Positions 7,840-14,993 of a stretch of 40,446 nucleotides of DNA are shown here, in pieces. The position numbers were made by a program, and so were the translations under genes. The stretch's first letter is position 1. The number at the start of each line of letters is the position of its first letter. Source of the stretch: Salinicola sp. (GTDB lineage Bacteria; Pseudomonadota; Gammaproteobacteria; Pseudomonadales; Halomonadaceae); NCBI GenBank assembly GCA_002695065.1, contig NZNW01000032.1:1-40446 (forward strand). The letters run 5' to 3'. Below the pieces are notes generated by a model, which was given only the letters and a program-made list of their open reading frames with translations, was not told the DNA's origin and did not search any database.

Positions 7840-8661
7840 TCAGGAACGAGCGAACGCCAGCAGGTCGGCGTTGAGCTGGTCCTTGTGAGTGTCCGCCAGC
7901 GCGTGGCTGCCGCCCTCGTAGACCGTCAACCGGGCGTCGGGGATCAACTCCACGCTCAGGCGGGCGGCGCCCTCGATGGGCACGATCTGATCGTCGTCGC
8001 CATGAATGATCAGCGTCGGCACGTCGAAGGCCCGCAGGTCCTCGGTGAAATCGGTCTCCGAGAACGCCTTGATGCAGTCGTACTCGTTTTTCAGACCGCC
8101 CATCATGCCCTGCTGCCAGAAGGCATCGCGCTGGCCCTGGCTGATCTCCGCCCCGTCGCGATTGGCACCGAAGAACGGTGTGGTCAGATCCTGGAAGAAC
8201 TGCGAGCGGTCCTTGGCCACGCCTTCCCGGATGCCGTCGAAGACCGCCATCGGCAGGCCGTTGGGGTTATTGGGGCTCTCTACCATGATGGGGGGCACCG
8301 CGCCCATCAACACGGCCTTGGCGATGCGCCGGGTTCCGTGGCGTCCGATGTAGCGCGCGACTTCGCCACCGCCGGTGGAGTGGCCGACCAGAATCGCCTC
8401 CTGCAGATCCAGCGATTCGATCAGTTCGGCCAGGTCATCGGCGTAGGTATCCATCTCGTTGCCGTGCCACGGTTGGCTGGAACGTCCATGGCCGCGGCGG
8501 TCGTGGGCGATGCAGCGAAAGCCGTGCTCGGCCAGGAACATCATCTGGCTCTCCCAAGCATCGGCGCACAGCGGCCAGCCGTGGCTGAAGACGACGGGCT
8601 GACCGGCCCCCCAATCCTTGTAATAGATGTCGGTGCCATCGCGTGTCGTGATCGTTGTCAT
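7840..8661 (-). CDS. alpha/beta hydrolase of the cofactor-free haloperoxidase (chloroperoxidase) type
   Basis: The 273-residue protein is a close match to bacterial non-heme chloroperoxidases/arylesterases. Visible blocks are [13 protein letters not shown] (oxyanion hole), [13 protein letters not shown], nucleophile Ser in [18 protein letters not shown], catalytic Asp region [14 protein letters not shown] and catalytic His in [23 protein letters not shown]. Such enzymes are physiologically esterases or perhydrolases; halogenation is a side activity. The ATG at 8661 is chosen because AGGAG lies 8 bases upstream; a GTG three codons earlier sits on top of that site. It is the last well-supported member of the run of minus-strand genes starting at 12914, 113 bases after the DUF1275 gene. 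Confidence 0.9.
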   Translation of the reverse strand: MTTITTRDGTDIYYKDWGAGQPVVFSHGWPLCADAWESQMMFLAEHGFRCIAHDRRGHGRSSQPWHGNEMDTYADDLAELIESLDLQEAILVGHSTGGGEVARYIGRHGTRRIAKAVLMGAVPPIMVESPNNPNGLPMAVFDGIREGVAKDRSQFFQDLTTPFFGANRDGAEISQGQRDAFWQQGMMGGLKNEYDCIKAFSETDFTEDLRAFDVPTLIIHGDDDQIVPIEGAARLSVELIPDARLTVYEGGSHALADTHKDQLNADLLAFARS

Positions 8662-8727
8662 CGGAAGCACTCCTCTTAGCGTGTCGAGTTGTCTTGACGT
8701 CGGGTCGGCATTTACCGCCCGGTGGCA

Positions 8728-8748
8728 CTCGGTGGCCTTGCCACCGAG
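8728..8748. other. 9-bp inverted repeat between the DUF1275 and haloperoxidase genes
   Basis: CTCGGTGGC and GCCACCGAG form a perfect hairpin with a 3-base loop (CTT) in the 113-base spacer. There is no T-run on either side, so it is more likely an intercistronic mRNA structure or protein-binding dyad than an intrinsic terminator. Confidence 0.45.
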
Positions 8749-8774
8749 AAGGGGGGACGTTGGTGCGTGTCGCC

Positions 8775-9479
8775 TCAGCGTTCATCGATCGCCCCGGCTG
8801 AGTCGCTATGGGCCGGTGGACGTCGGCGCCAGGCGACCAGCGTCATCGCGGCTAGCAGCGCCACGGGCAGTAGCAGCGCCACGAACAGCATCTCGCGATA
8901 GGCGACGGCACCGGCGATGGCGCCAAGCCCGAATGCCGCCACCGCCGGCAGGGTCCTGGAGAGGCGAGCTCTGGCCGCCTGACGGATTTCCTGGGAGCAG
9001 CGCCGTCCGATCAGATCGACGATATCGAGCACGGCCTGGGTCACGTTGCCGGTCATCACGGTGTTGGGGACGCCGACTCGCACGATCAGTCGACTATGGG
9101 CGTTCTGAATGCCCATCGCCGTGGCGCCGGTCATGCCGCAGAGGATGACGCTCATGTCGTCGGGATCGACGACCGGTGAAACCTGAATGCCCATCAGGCA
9201 GAAAGCTAGCAGCAACATCGTCTGGGTGGCGTAGAGCACACTGGGCGCCAGGGGCCGCGGCAGCCACCTGACCAGAAAACTGCTCAGCACGACGCCGGCC
9301 ACGAAGGCGGGAAACGCCAGCAGCTTGATGAGCGCACCCTCGGCGAAGCCACCGGCCTGCGCCCCGATCAGCACGAAGTTGCCGGTCACGTGGGCGGTGA
9401 ACAGCCCGAAGAGGGCAACGAAGCCGAGCGTGTCAACGTAGCCCGCGATGCCGGCGAGTACGGTGTCCTCGTGCTTCAT
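8775..9479 (-). CDS. DUF1275 (YoaK-family) integral membrane protein
   Basis: This 234-residue membrane protein has the DUF1275/YoaK signature at its start ([28 protein letters not shown]) and later [37 protein letters not shown], with about six hydrophobic segments. Family function is not established. The ATG has GGAGG 7 bases upstream and overlaps the DoxX gene's stop by 4 bases, so the two are translationally coupled. The C-terminus is a short charged cytoplasmic-looking tail rich in Arg and Asp. Confidence 0.88.
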   Translation of the reverse strand: MKHEDTVLAGIAGYVDTLGFVALFGLFTAHVTGNFVLIGAQAGGFAEGALIKLLAFPAFVAGVVLSSFLVRWLPRPLAPSVLYATQTMLLLAFCLMGIQVSPVVDPDDMSVILCGMTGATAMGIQNAHSRLIVRVGVPNTVMTGNVTQAVLDIVDLIGRRCSQEIRQAARARLSRTLPAVAAFGLGAIAGAVAYREMLFVALLLPVALLAAMTLVAWRRRPPAHSDSAGAIDER

Positions 9480-9955
9480 GATCTTTCCTCCGATGACGTC
9501 TCGGAGCGCCGTGTGTCAGCGAGCGGTGTGTCAGAACCGGGTGTATCGGAGAGTCGCGTCACGAGAACCAGTGCGGCGATCAGGCCGAGATGCTCGAAGA
9601 AGGCGTTCATCGCCATGAAGCGGGCTTGGCCGGTGAGGTTCCAGAAATCGTTGGCGACCAGCATCGCCACCAGCGTCAGGCAGCCGAGCGCGCCGGCGCC
9701 GAGCCATGTCCAGCGGTTGAAGATGATGCACAGCGAGCCTGCCAGTTCGATGATGATCGCAAGCGTTGCCCACAGCCAGGCGGGATGAAGGCCGAAATGG
9801 GCCTGCTCCTGGATGGCGGCCTCGAAGTGCCAGAGTTTGTCGAGACCACCGATCAGGTAGGCAGAGGCCAGTCCGGTCCGGGCCAGCCTCAGCATGCCGG
9901 GCTGGCTTACCAGGGCCGCGACCCAGCGCGGATTACGCGCACTCGTCAGGTTCAC
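9476..9955 (-). CDS. DoxX-family membrane protein
   Basis: The 159-residue protein has four hydrophobic segments of DoxX type: RTGLASAYLIGGLDKLWHFEAAIQ, LWATLAIIIELAGSLCIIF, LGAGALGCLTLVAMLVAN, HLGLIAALVLVTRL. The motif GGLDKLWHF resembles the conserved G-x-x-K-x-x-x-F of the family. The start is GTG at 9955, immediately after the amidohydrolase stop (TGA, one base, GTG), so coupled translation is likely. The hydrophilic C-terminal tail consists of short repeats of S/A-D-T-x (SDTPGSDTPLADTRRSET). DoxX proteins are linked to oxidative and thiol stress in some bacteria; the role here is unproven. Confidence 0.87.
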   Translation of the reverse strand: MNLTSARNPRWVAALVSQPGMLRLARTGLASAYLIGGLDKLWHFEAAIQEQAHFGLHPAWLWATLAIIIELAGSLCIIFNRWTWLGAGALGCLTLVAMLVANDFWNLTGQARFMAMNAFFEHLGLIAALVLVTRLSDTPGSDTPLADTRRSETSSEERS

Positions 9956-9956
9956 C

Positions 9957-11864
9957 TCACACCGCCCAGCAGGCGCAGCCTAGCGCGCCCCAGAAGGCTT
10001 TCAGATCCGAGGCCGGCGCCTGGCTGGCCCAGGCGCGCGCATGATCGTGGCCGTGGACGGCGCAACCGGAGGCGCAGCCGCACGCGCTGGCGGAGACACG
10101 CATCACCGGTGCCGGGTTGGCGGCCGCTTCCGCCTCCTTCCAACCGGCGTAGCCTCCGTAACGGTTGACCGGCGACCAGTCCGGCATGGCCGGGGGTGGG
10201 GCGTCGTCCAGCCCCGCGAAATCCGCCGTTGCGTAGACCACGCGTCCGCCGACCACGGTCAGTTGCGAGCTGGCATGGGCGATCTCGTCTTCGGCGCAGG
10301 TAAAGAAGTCCCGGTCCGGAACGATCAGATCGGCCAGTTGGCCCGCAGCGATGCGCCCCTTGTTGCCCTCCTCGTTGGAGAACCAGGTGACCTTCTCGGT
10401 CCACATCCGCAGCGCCGTATCGCGATCCAGGCAGTGATGCCGTGGGTAGAGTCGCAGGCCGCCGACGGTCTTGCCGGTCACCAGCCAGGCCAGCGAGACC
10501 CAGGGGTTGTAGGAGGCGACACGCGTGGCGTCGGTGCCGGCCGAGGTGCGCACGCCCAGTTCCAGCATCCGCGCGATCGGCGGCGTCGCCTCGGCGCTCC
10601 CGGCGCCATAGCGCTCGACGAAGTACTCGCCCTGATAGGCCATGCGATGCTGCACCGCAATGCCGCCACCTAGCGCCGCGATCCGCTCCATGGAGCGCTC
10701 GGAGACGGTTTCGGCGTGATCGAAGAACCAGTGGATGCCTTCGAGCGAAATCTCCTCGTTGACCTTTTCGAACACGTCCAGAGACCGGCTGATGGTCTCG
10801 TCGTAGGTGGCGTGCAACCGCCAAGGCCAGCGATTCTGGGCGAGTACGCGGACCACCTCCTCGAGCTCGCCCTCCATCTCCGGTGGCATGTCGGGCCGGG
10901 GTTCGCGGAAGTCCTCGAAATCGGCCGCGGAGTACACCAGCATCTCGCCGGCGCCGTTATGGCGGAAATAGTCGTCGCCCTGTTTGTAGGTGGTCGAGCG
11001 GGTCCAGTTCAGGAAGTCCTGCTTCTCCTCCTTGGGCTTCTGGGTGAACAGGTTATAGGCGAGACGCACCGTCAGCTCGCCGTCGTCCGCCAGCTTCTGA
11101 ATCACCGCGTAGTCTTCGGGGTAGTTCTGGAAGCCACCGCCGGCATCGATGACGCTGGTGACGCCGAGCCGGTTGAGATCGCGCATGAAGTGTCGCGTCG
11201 AGTTGAGCTGGTAGTCGAACGGCAGCTTGGGACCCTTGGCCAACGTCGAGTAGAGAATGGTGGCGTTGGGACGCGCCAGCAGCAGGCCGGTGGGGTTGCC
11301 CTTGCCATCCCGCAGGATTTCGCCGCCCGGCGGTTCGGGCGTCTCCTTGGTGTAGCCGACGGCACGTAGCGCGGCGGCGTTGAGCAGCGCGCGATCGTAC
11401 AGATGCAGGATGAACACCGGGGTGTCCGGTGCGACGGCGTTGAGTTCTTCAAGTGTGGGCAGGCGCTTCTCGGCGAACTGGTTCTCGGTGAATCCGCCGA
11501 CGACGCGCACCCACTGCGGTGGCGGGGTGATCGCGACCTGTTGCTTGAGCATGCGCATGGCATCGGCCAATGACGGCACGCCGTCCCAGCGCAGCTCCAT
11601 GTTGAAATTCAATCCGCCGCGCACGACGTGGGTGTGGTTGTCGATCAGCCCCGGCAGCACCGGCTTGCCTCGCAGGTCGATGACCTGGGTGCTGGCGTTG
11701 GCCAGCGCCGTGATGTCGCGGGTCGTGCCCACCTTCGAAAAGCGACCGCCCTGGATGGCGACGGCTTCCGCTTGCGGTTGGGAGGGATCCAGGGTGGTGA
11801 TCCGCCCGTTGACCAGAATCAGATCGGGGAGTGACGGTGAGGTGGAATTGTCTGAGCGGTTCAT
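9957..11864 (-). CDS. YtcJ-like metal-dependent amidohydrolase with Cys/His-rich C-terminal tail
   Basis: This 635-residue Amidohydro_3 family protein has an N-terminal composite domain (LILVNGRITTLDPSQPQAEAVAIQGGRF) followed by the metal-binding H-x-H at residues 77-79 (PGLIDNHTHVVRGG). Further blocks are WFFDHAETVSE, GTDATRVASYNPWVSLAWLVTG and RIAAGQLADLIVPDRDFF. The substrate is unknown; relatives deformylate N-substituted formamides or hydrolyse cyclic amides. From residue 595 the protein ends in an unusual tail with five Cys (595, 597, 601, 630, 632) and an H-G-H-D-H cluster (604-608). The ATG at 11864 has GGAGG 10 bases upstream and overlaps the XapX gene stop by 4 bases. It sits in the middle of the six-gene minus-strand run. 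Confidence 0.9.
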   Translation of the reverse strand: MNRSDNSTSPSLPDLILVNGRITTLDPSQPQAEAVAIQGGRFSKVGTTRDITALANASTQVIDLRGKPVLPGLIDNHTHVVRGGLNFNMELRWDGVPSLADAMRMLKQQVAITPPPQWVRVVGGFTENQFAEKRLPTLEELNAVAPDTPVFILHLYDRALLNAAALRAVGYTKETPEPPGGEILRDGKGNPTGLLLARPNATILYSTLAKGPKLPFDYQLNSTRHFMRDLNRLGVTSVIDAGGGFQNYPEDYAVIQKLADDGELTVRLAYNLFTQKPKEEKQDFLNWTRSTTYKQGDDYFRHNGAGEMLVYSAADFEDFREPRPDMPPEMEGELEEVVRVLAQNRWPWRLHATYDETISRSLDVFEKVNEEISLEGIHWFFDHAETVSERSMERIAALGGGIAVQHRMAYQGEYFVERYGAGSAEATPPIARMLELGVRTSAGTDATRVASYNPWVSLAWLVTGKTVGGLRLYPRHHCLDRDTALRMWTEKVTWFSNEEGNKGRIAAGQLADLIVPDRDFFTCAEDEIAHASSQLTVVGGRVVYATADFAGLDDAPPPAMPDWSPVNRYGGYAGWKEAEAAANPAPVMRVSASACGCASGCAVHGHDHARAWASQAPASDLKAFWGALGCACWAV

Positions 11865-12187
11865 GACGGACGTTCCTCCGAGGCTGGCGGGTTGTCGTCG
11901 CTGTGGGCCGAGGGTTCGCATGGCGGTGGCTCCAGCGGACGCTGGCCGTTGTGTCTGCCCGGCAGTACGCCGAGGATGTGATTGCTGCAGTCGGACCGAT
12001 GCCAGGCCGAGGCCAGCGAGGTGCCCGCCAGAACGTGTTTGGCCACCGGAATCACCTGCTCGCCGCAGAGCATGCCCAGCAGCCCCAGGAGCGCCACGAT
12101 CGGCGGGGCCGGTGAACGAACCTGCAGCAGGCTGTAGAGGATGCCGACCAGTACGCCGGCACCGATGGAGAGCAGATAGAGCTTCAT
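11861..12187 (-). CDS. XapX domain membrane protein with C-terminal extension
   Basis: The 108-residue protein begins with the compact XapX (DUF1427) domain: MKLYLLSIGAGVLVGILYSL, LQVRSPAPPIVALLGLLGML, CGEQVIP, i.e. two hydrophobic helices joined by a proline-rich turn. The domain is normally about 55 residues. Here a hydrophilic extension of about 50 residues follows, containing HRSDCSNH and further His/Cys. The ATG at 12187 has AGAGG about 11 bases upstream; a longer open frame beginning at 12268 would overlap the upstream gene. The stop overlaps the amidohydrolase ATG by 4 bases. The family's function is unknown. Confidence 0.85.
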   Translation of the reverse strand: MKLYLLSIGAGVLVGILYSLLQVRSPAPPIVALLGLLGMLCGEQVIPVAKHVLAGTSLASAWHRSDCSNHILGVLPGRHNGQRPLEPPPCEPSAHSDDNPPASEERPS

Positions 12188-12233
12188 GGCCGCACTGACC
12201 TCTCGGGACGATTGGCGGAAGGAGGACGAGCGG

Positions 12234-12914
12234 TCAGCGCGCGGGAACCGGCTCCTCGGTCGGGCCATGTTTCACCCGCTCGTCTGCGCCGTGCACCATG
12301 GTGTAGGCGTAGTCGACCCCCATGCCGTAGGCGCCGGAGTGCTCCTTGACCAGTGCCATGACGGCGTCGTAGGTATCCTTGTGCGCCCAGTCGCGCTGCC
12401 ACTCCAGCAGCACCTGCTGCCAGGTCATCGGCACGACGCCGGCCTGGATCATGCGCTGCATGGCGTAGTCGTGCGCGTCCTTCGAGGTGCCGCCGGAGGC
12501 ATCGGCGACCATGTAGATCTCGTAGTCCGCATCGTGCATGGCGGAGAGCGCGAAGGTGTTGTTGCAGACCTCCGTCCACAGACCGGCGACGACGACCTTG
12601 TTGCGGCCATTGTTGGCCAGGGCGTCGCGCACTTTCTGGTCGTCCCAGGAGTTCATGGACGTACGCTCGAGAATGGGGAGATCCGGAAAGACGGCGAGCA
12701 GTTCGGGAAAGGTATGCCCGGAGAAACTGAGCGTTTCCACCGTGGTGATGGTGGTGGGGATGCCGAAGATGCTGGCGGCCTTGGCCAGCCCCACCACATT
12801 GTTCTTCAGCACCTGGCGATCGATGGACTGCACGCCGAACGCCATCTGCGGCTGCTGGTCGATGAAAATGATCTGACAGTTGTTCGGCGTCAAGACTTCC
12901 AGTTTCGGTGACAT
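12234..12914 (-). CDS. isochorismatase-like (YcaC-type) cysteine hydrolase
   Basis: The 226-residue protein is a YcaC-like member of the isochorismatase superfamily. Visible are the Asp-containing first strand (IIFIDQQPQMAFGV), the block PTTITTVETLSFSGHTFPEL, ERTSMNSWDD, and the nucleophile Cys in VVVAGLWTEVCNNTFALSAM, then YMVADASGGTSKDAHDYAMQRM. The family forms ring-shaped multimers and hydrolyses amides or esters, but natural substrates are generally unknown. AAGGGG lies 7 bases upstream of the ATG. It is the first gene of the minus-strand run that continues through XapX, amidohydrolase, DoxX, DUF1275 and the haloperoxidase-like hydrolase. It is divergent from betC across 380 bases. Confidence 0.92.
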   Translation of the reverse strand: MSPKLEVLTPNNCQIIFIDQQPQMAFGVQSIDRQVLKNNVVGLAKAASIFGIPTTITTVETLSFSGHTFPELLAVFPDLPILERTSMNSWDDQKVRDALANNGRNKVVVAGLWTEVCNNTFALSAMHDADYEIYMVADASGGTSKDAHDYAMQRMIQAGVVPMTWQQVLLEWQRDWAHKDTYDAVMALVKEHSGAYGMGVDYAYTMVHGADERVKHGPTEEPVPAR

Positions 12915-13294
12915 GATCAGCCCCTTCTCGATGAGTGATGGTGAAAAGCCGTGATCGAATCGAGGGCGGACGGCACCGTAGCCCTTCCCGTGCCATGAGT
13001 CGCTCGACGCTTGGTGACCAGATTACGCAATGGCAGCGGGCGAAAATTGGACGAAACGCCGACTTTTGGAACGACTCGGCGGTGTCGGGTGAAGATTCAC
13101 TGACATCGAGGAGGTCTCTGCGGCAGGAGCGGTTGGCGATAGCGCGAGCGGAAGCCAGCCCAAGCCTCGCTTGGCCTCAGGCGCCGAATTGATCGTTTGC
13201 GCCACTCCCTGCCCGGCGCGCAAGCTGAGACGTCAACGCGAGCGCCAAATCCAACTTGGCTCGAACGCCCAATCCAACGACGCAGGGAGGGAGC
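12915..13294. promoter_or_regulatory. 380-bp divergent spacer between the YcaC-like operon and betC
   Basis: No convincing gene is visible here. Two possible operator-like features stand out. One is a near-perfect direct repeat, GCCAAATCCAAC at 13244-13255 and GCCCAATCCAAC at 13267-13278, 23 bases apart and 16 bases before the betC start. The other is a dyad CCAAGC-CTC-GCTTGG at 13160-13174. I could not identify -35/-10 pairs with confidence for either direction. Confidence 0.4.
13244..13278 (+). repeat. direct repeat just upstream of betC
   Basis: GCCAAATCCAAC and GCCCAATCCAAC match at 11 of 12 positions with starts 23 bases apart (about two helical turns), immediately upstream of the betC ribosome-binding site. 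It is either a small operator or chance; one pair is weak evidence. Confidence 0.35.
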
Positions 13295-14809
13295 ATGACG
13301 CGACCGAATATTCTGGTGCTGATGGCCGATCAGGTGAATGGCACGCTGTTCGAGAACGGGCCGGCAGATTTTCTGCATGCGCCGAACCTGAAGAAGCTGG
13401 CCAGGCGAGCGGTGAATTTCAATAACGCCTACACGCCGAGCTATCTGTGTGCGCCGGGTCGTGCGGCCTTCATGTCGGGCCAGTTGCCGTCGCGCACCGG
13501 CGTCTACGACAACGCCGCCGAATTCCGCTCCGCGGTGCCGACCTGGGCCCATCATCTGCGTCGCGCAGGCTATTCGACCTGCCTCTCCGGCAAGATGCAC
13601 TTCGTGGGGCCGGACCAGTTGCACGGCTTCGAGACGCGCCTGACCACCGACGTCTATCCCGCCGACTTCGGCTGGACGCCGGACTATCGCAAACCCGGCG
13701 AGCGCATCGACTGGTGGTATCACAATCTGGGCTCGGTCACCGGCGCAGGCGTCGCCGAGATCTCCAACCAGATGGAGTACGACGACGAGGTCGCCTTCCA
13801 CGCCGAGCAGAAACTGTTCGATCTCTCCCGCGGTCACGATCCGCGGCCCTGGGCGATGTGCGTGAGCTTCACCCACCCCCACGATCCTTATGTCGCGCGG
13901 CGCCAGTTCTGGGACCTGTACGAGGATTGCGAACACCTCGATCCAGAGCAGGAGGTGGTGCCCTTCGACGAGCTCGACCCGCACAGTCGGCGGATCTTCG
14001 AGGCCAACGACTACACGAAATTCGATATCCAGCCTGAAGACGTGCGCCGGGCACGGCGCGGCTATTTCGCCAATATCTCCTATATCGACGACAAGGTTGG
14101 CTCGATTCTGGACGTGCTGGAACGGACCCGGATGCTCGACGACACCATCATCGTGGTCTGCTCCGATCACGGAGACATGATCGGCGAGAAAGGGCTGTGG
14201 TTCAAAATGAGTCCGTTCGAGGGCTCCTCGAGAGTCCCGCTGATGATCGCCGCGCCGGGACTGGAGCCGCGTTCGGTGGAGACGCCGGTTTCGACCATCG
14301 ATGTCAACGCCACACTGGCCGAGCTGGTGGGGATCGATCTCTCCGAGGTCGAACCCTGGACCGATGGCCAGTCGCTGTTGCCGTTGGCCCGGGGCGGCAC
14401 CCGCGAGGCGCCGGTCTACATGGAGTACGCCGCCGAGGGCACCCAGGCACCGCTGGTCACGATTCGCGAAGGGCGGTGGAAGTTCAACCACTGCGAGATC
14501 GACCCGCCGCAGCTGTTCGATCTCGAGGCGGATCCCCACGAGACCCGCAACCTGGCCGACGACCCGGATCACGCGGGGACGCTGGCGACGTTCCAGGCCA
14601 AGGTCCGCGAGCGCTGGGACATGCAGCGCTTCGACGCCGAGGTGCGCGAAAGCCAGGCCCAACGGCTGATCGTCTACGAAGCGCTGCGCAACGGGCACTA
14701 CTACCCGTGGGATCATCAGCCGTTGCAGGATGCCTCCCAGCGCTACATGCGCAATCACATGGACCTCAACATCGTCGAGGAGTCCCAGCGCTTCCCCCGC
14801 GGCGAGTGA
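13295..14809 (+). CDS. betC: choline-sulfatase
   Basis: BetC hydrolyses choline-O-sulfate to choline and sulfate in the cytoplasm, feeding glycine-betaine synthesis. The 504-residue protein matches the family along its length: RPNILVLMADQVNGTLF, SGKMHFVGPDQLHGFETRLTTDVYPADFGWTPDYRKPGERIDW (read in two blocks), SNQMEYDDEVAFHA, SFTHPHDPY and CSDHGDMIGEKGLWFKM. The sulfatase motif C-x-P-x-R starts at Cys52 (CAPGR), the residue normally converted to formylglycine. Family members usually have Ser or Ala where Gly55 stands. The ATG at 13295 is preceded by AGGGAGGG. No betABI or choline transporter genes lie nearby, and no regulator gene is adjacent, so this is a detached betC. Confidence 0.94.
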   Translation: MTRPNILVLMADQVNGTLFENGPADFLHAPNLKKLARRAVNFNNAYTPSYLCAPGRAAFMSGQLPSRTGVYDNAAEFRSAVPTWAHHLRRAGYSTCLSGKMHFVGPDQLHGFETRLTTDVYPADFGWTPDYRKPGERIDWWYHNLGSVTGAGVAEISNQMEYDDEVAFHAEQKLFDLSRGHDPRPWAMCVSFTHPHDPYVARRQFWDLYEDCEHLDPEQEVVPFDELDPHSRRIFEANDYTKFDIQPEDVRRARRGYFANISYIDDKVGSILDVLERTRMLDDTIIVVCSDHGDMIGEKGLWFKMSPFEGSSRVPLMIAAPGLEPRSVETPVSTIDVNATLAELVGIDLSEVEPWTDGQSLLPLARGGTREAPVYMEYAAEGTQAPLVTIREGRWKFNHCEIDPPQLFDLEADPHETRNLADDPDHAGTLATFQAKVRERWDMQRFDAEVRESQAQRLIVYEALRNGHYYPWDHQPLQDASQRYMRNHMDLNIVEESQRFPRGE

Positions 14810-14849
14810 AAACCCGCCCCGGCGAGGGCCCTTCGCGCAATCTGTCGGC

Positions 14850-14875
14850 ATGCGGCGTATGAGCGAGCGCCGCAT
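14850..14875. other. 8-bp hairpin downstream of betC
   Basis: ATGCGGCG and CGCCGCAT pair perfectly around a 10-base loop, 40 bases after the betC stop. There is no T-run, so it could be a weak terminator or mRNA end structure for betC. Confidence 0.35.
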
Positions 14876-14880
14876 CCGCG

Positions 14881-14886
14881 TACAAT
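14881..14886 (+). promoter_or_regulatory. candidate -10 element for the ABC-F gene
   Basis: TACAAT matches the sigma-70 -10 consensus at five of six positions and lies 108 bases before the ABC-F start. No recognisable -35 is present 16-18 bases upstream. If used, transcription would start near 14893 and run through the hairpin at 14908-14938. Confidence 0.3.
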
Positions 14887-14907
14887 CCGCATGAGACGAA
14901 CGTCCAA

Positions 14908-14948
14908 GACGAAAGTCGAGCCTGCCTCGGCTTTCGTCGTTTCGTTTC
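14908..14948 (+). terminator. intrinsic terminator or attenuator in the ABC-F leader
   Basis: GACGAAAGTCGAG (14908-14920) pairs with CTCGGCTTTCGTC (14926-14938), a 13-bp stem with a single G-U pair and a 5-base loop. It is followed by the T-rich stretch GTTTCGTTTCC. It either ends betC transcription or, if the -10 at 14881 is real, sits in the ABC-F leader as an attenuator. Confidence 0.6.
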
Positions 14949-14993
14949 CTCTGTCGTCGTTTCATTCACGCCGTTTCCGCGAGATTCCCCGCT

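Noticed and set aside
13097-14965. 622-codon minus-strand open frame across betC
   Set aside because: Antisense shadow of a clear BetC; low-complexity His/Arg/Val-rich translation with no recognisable domain.
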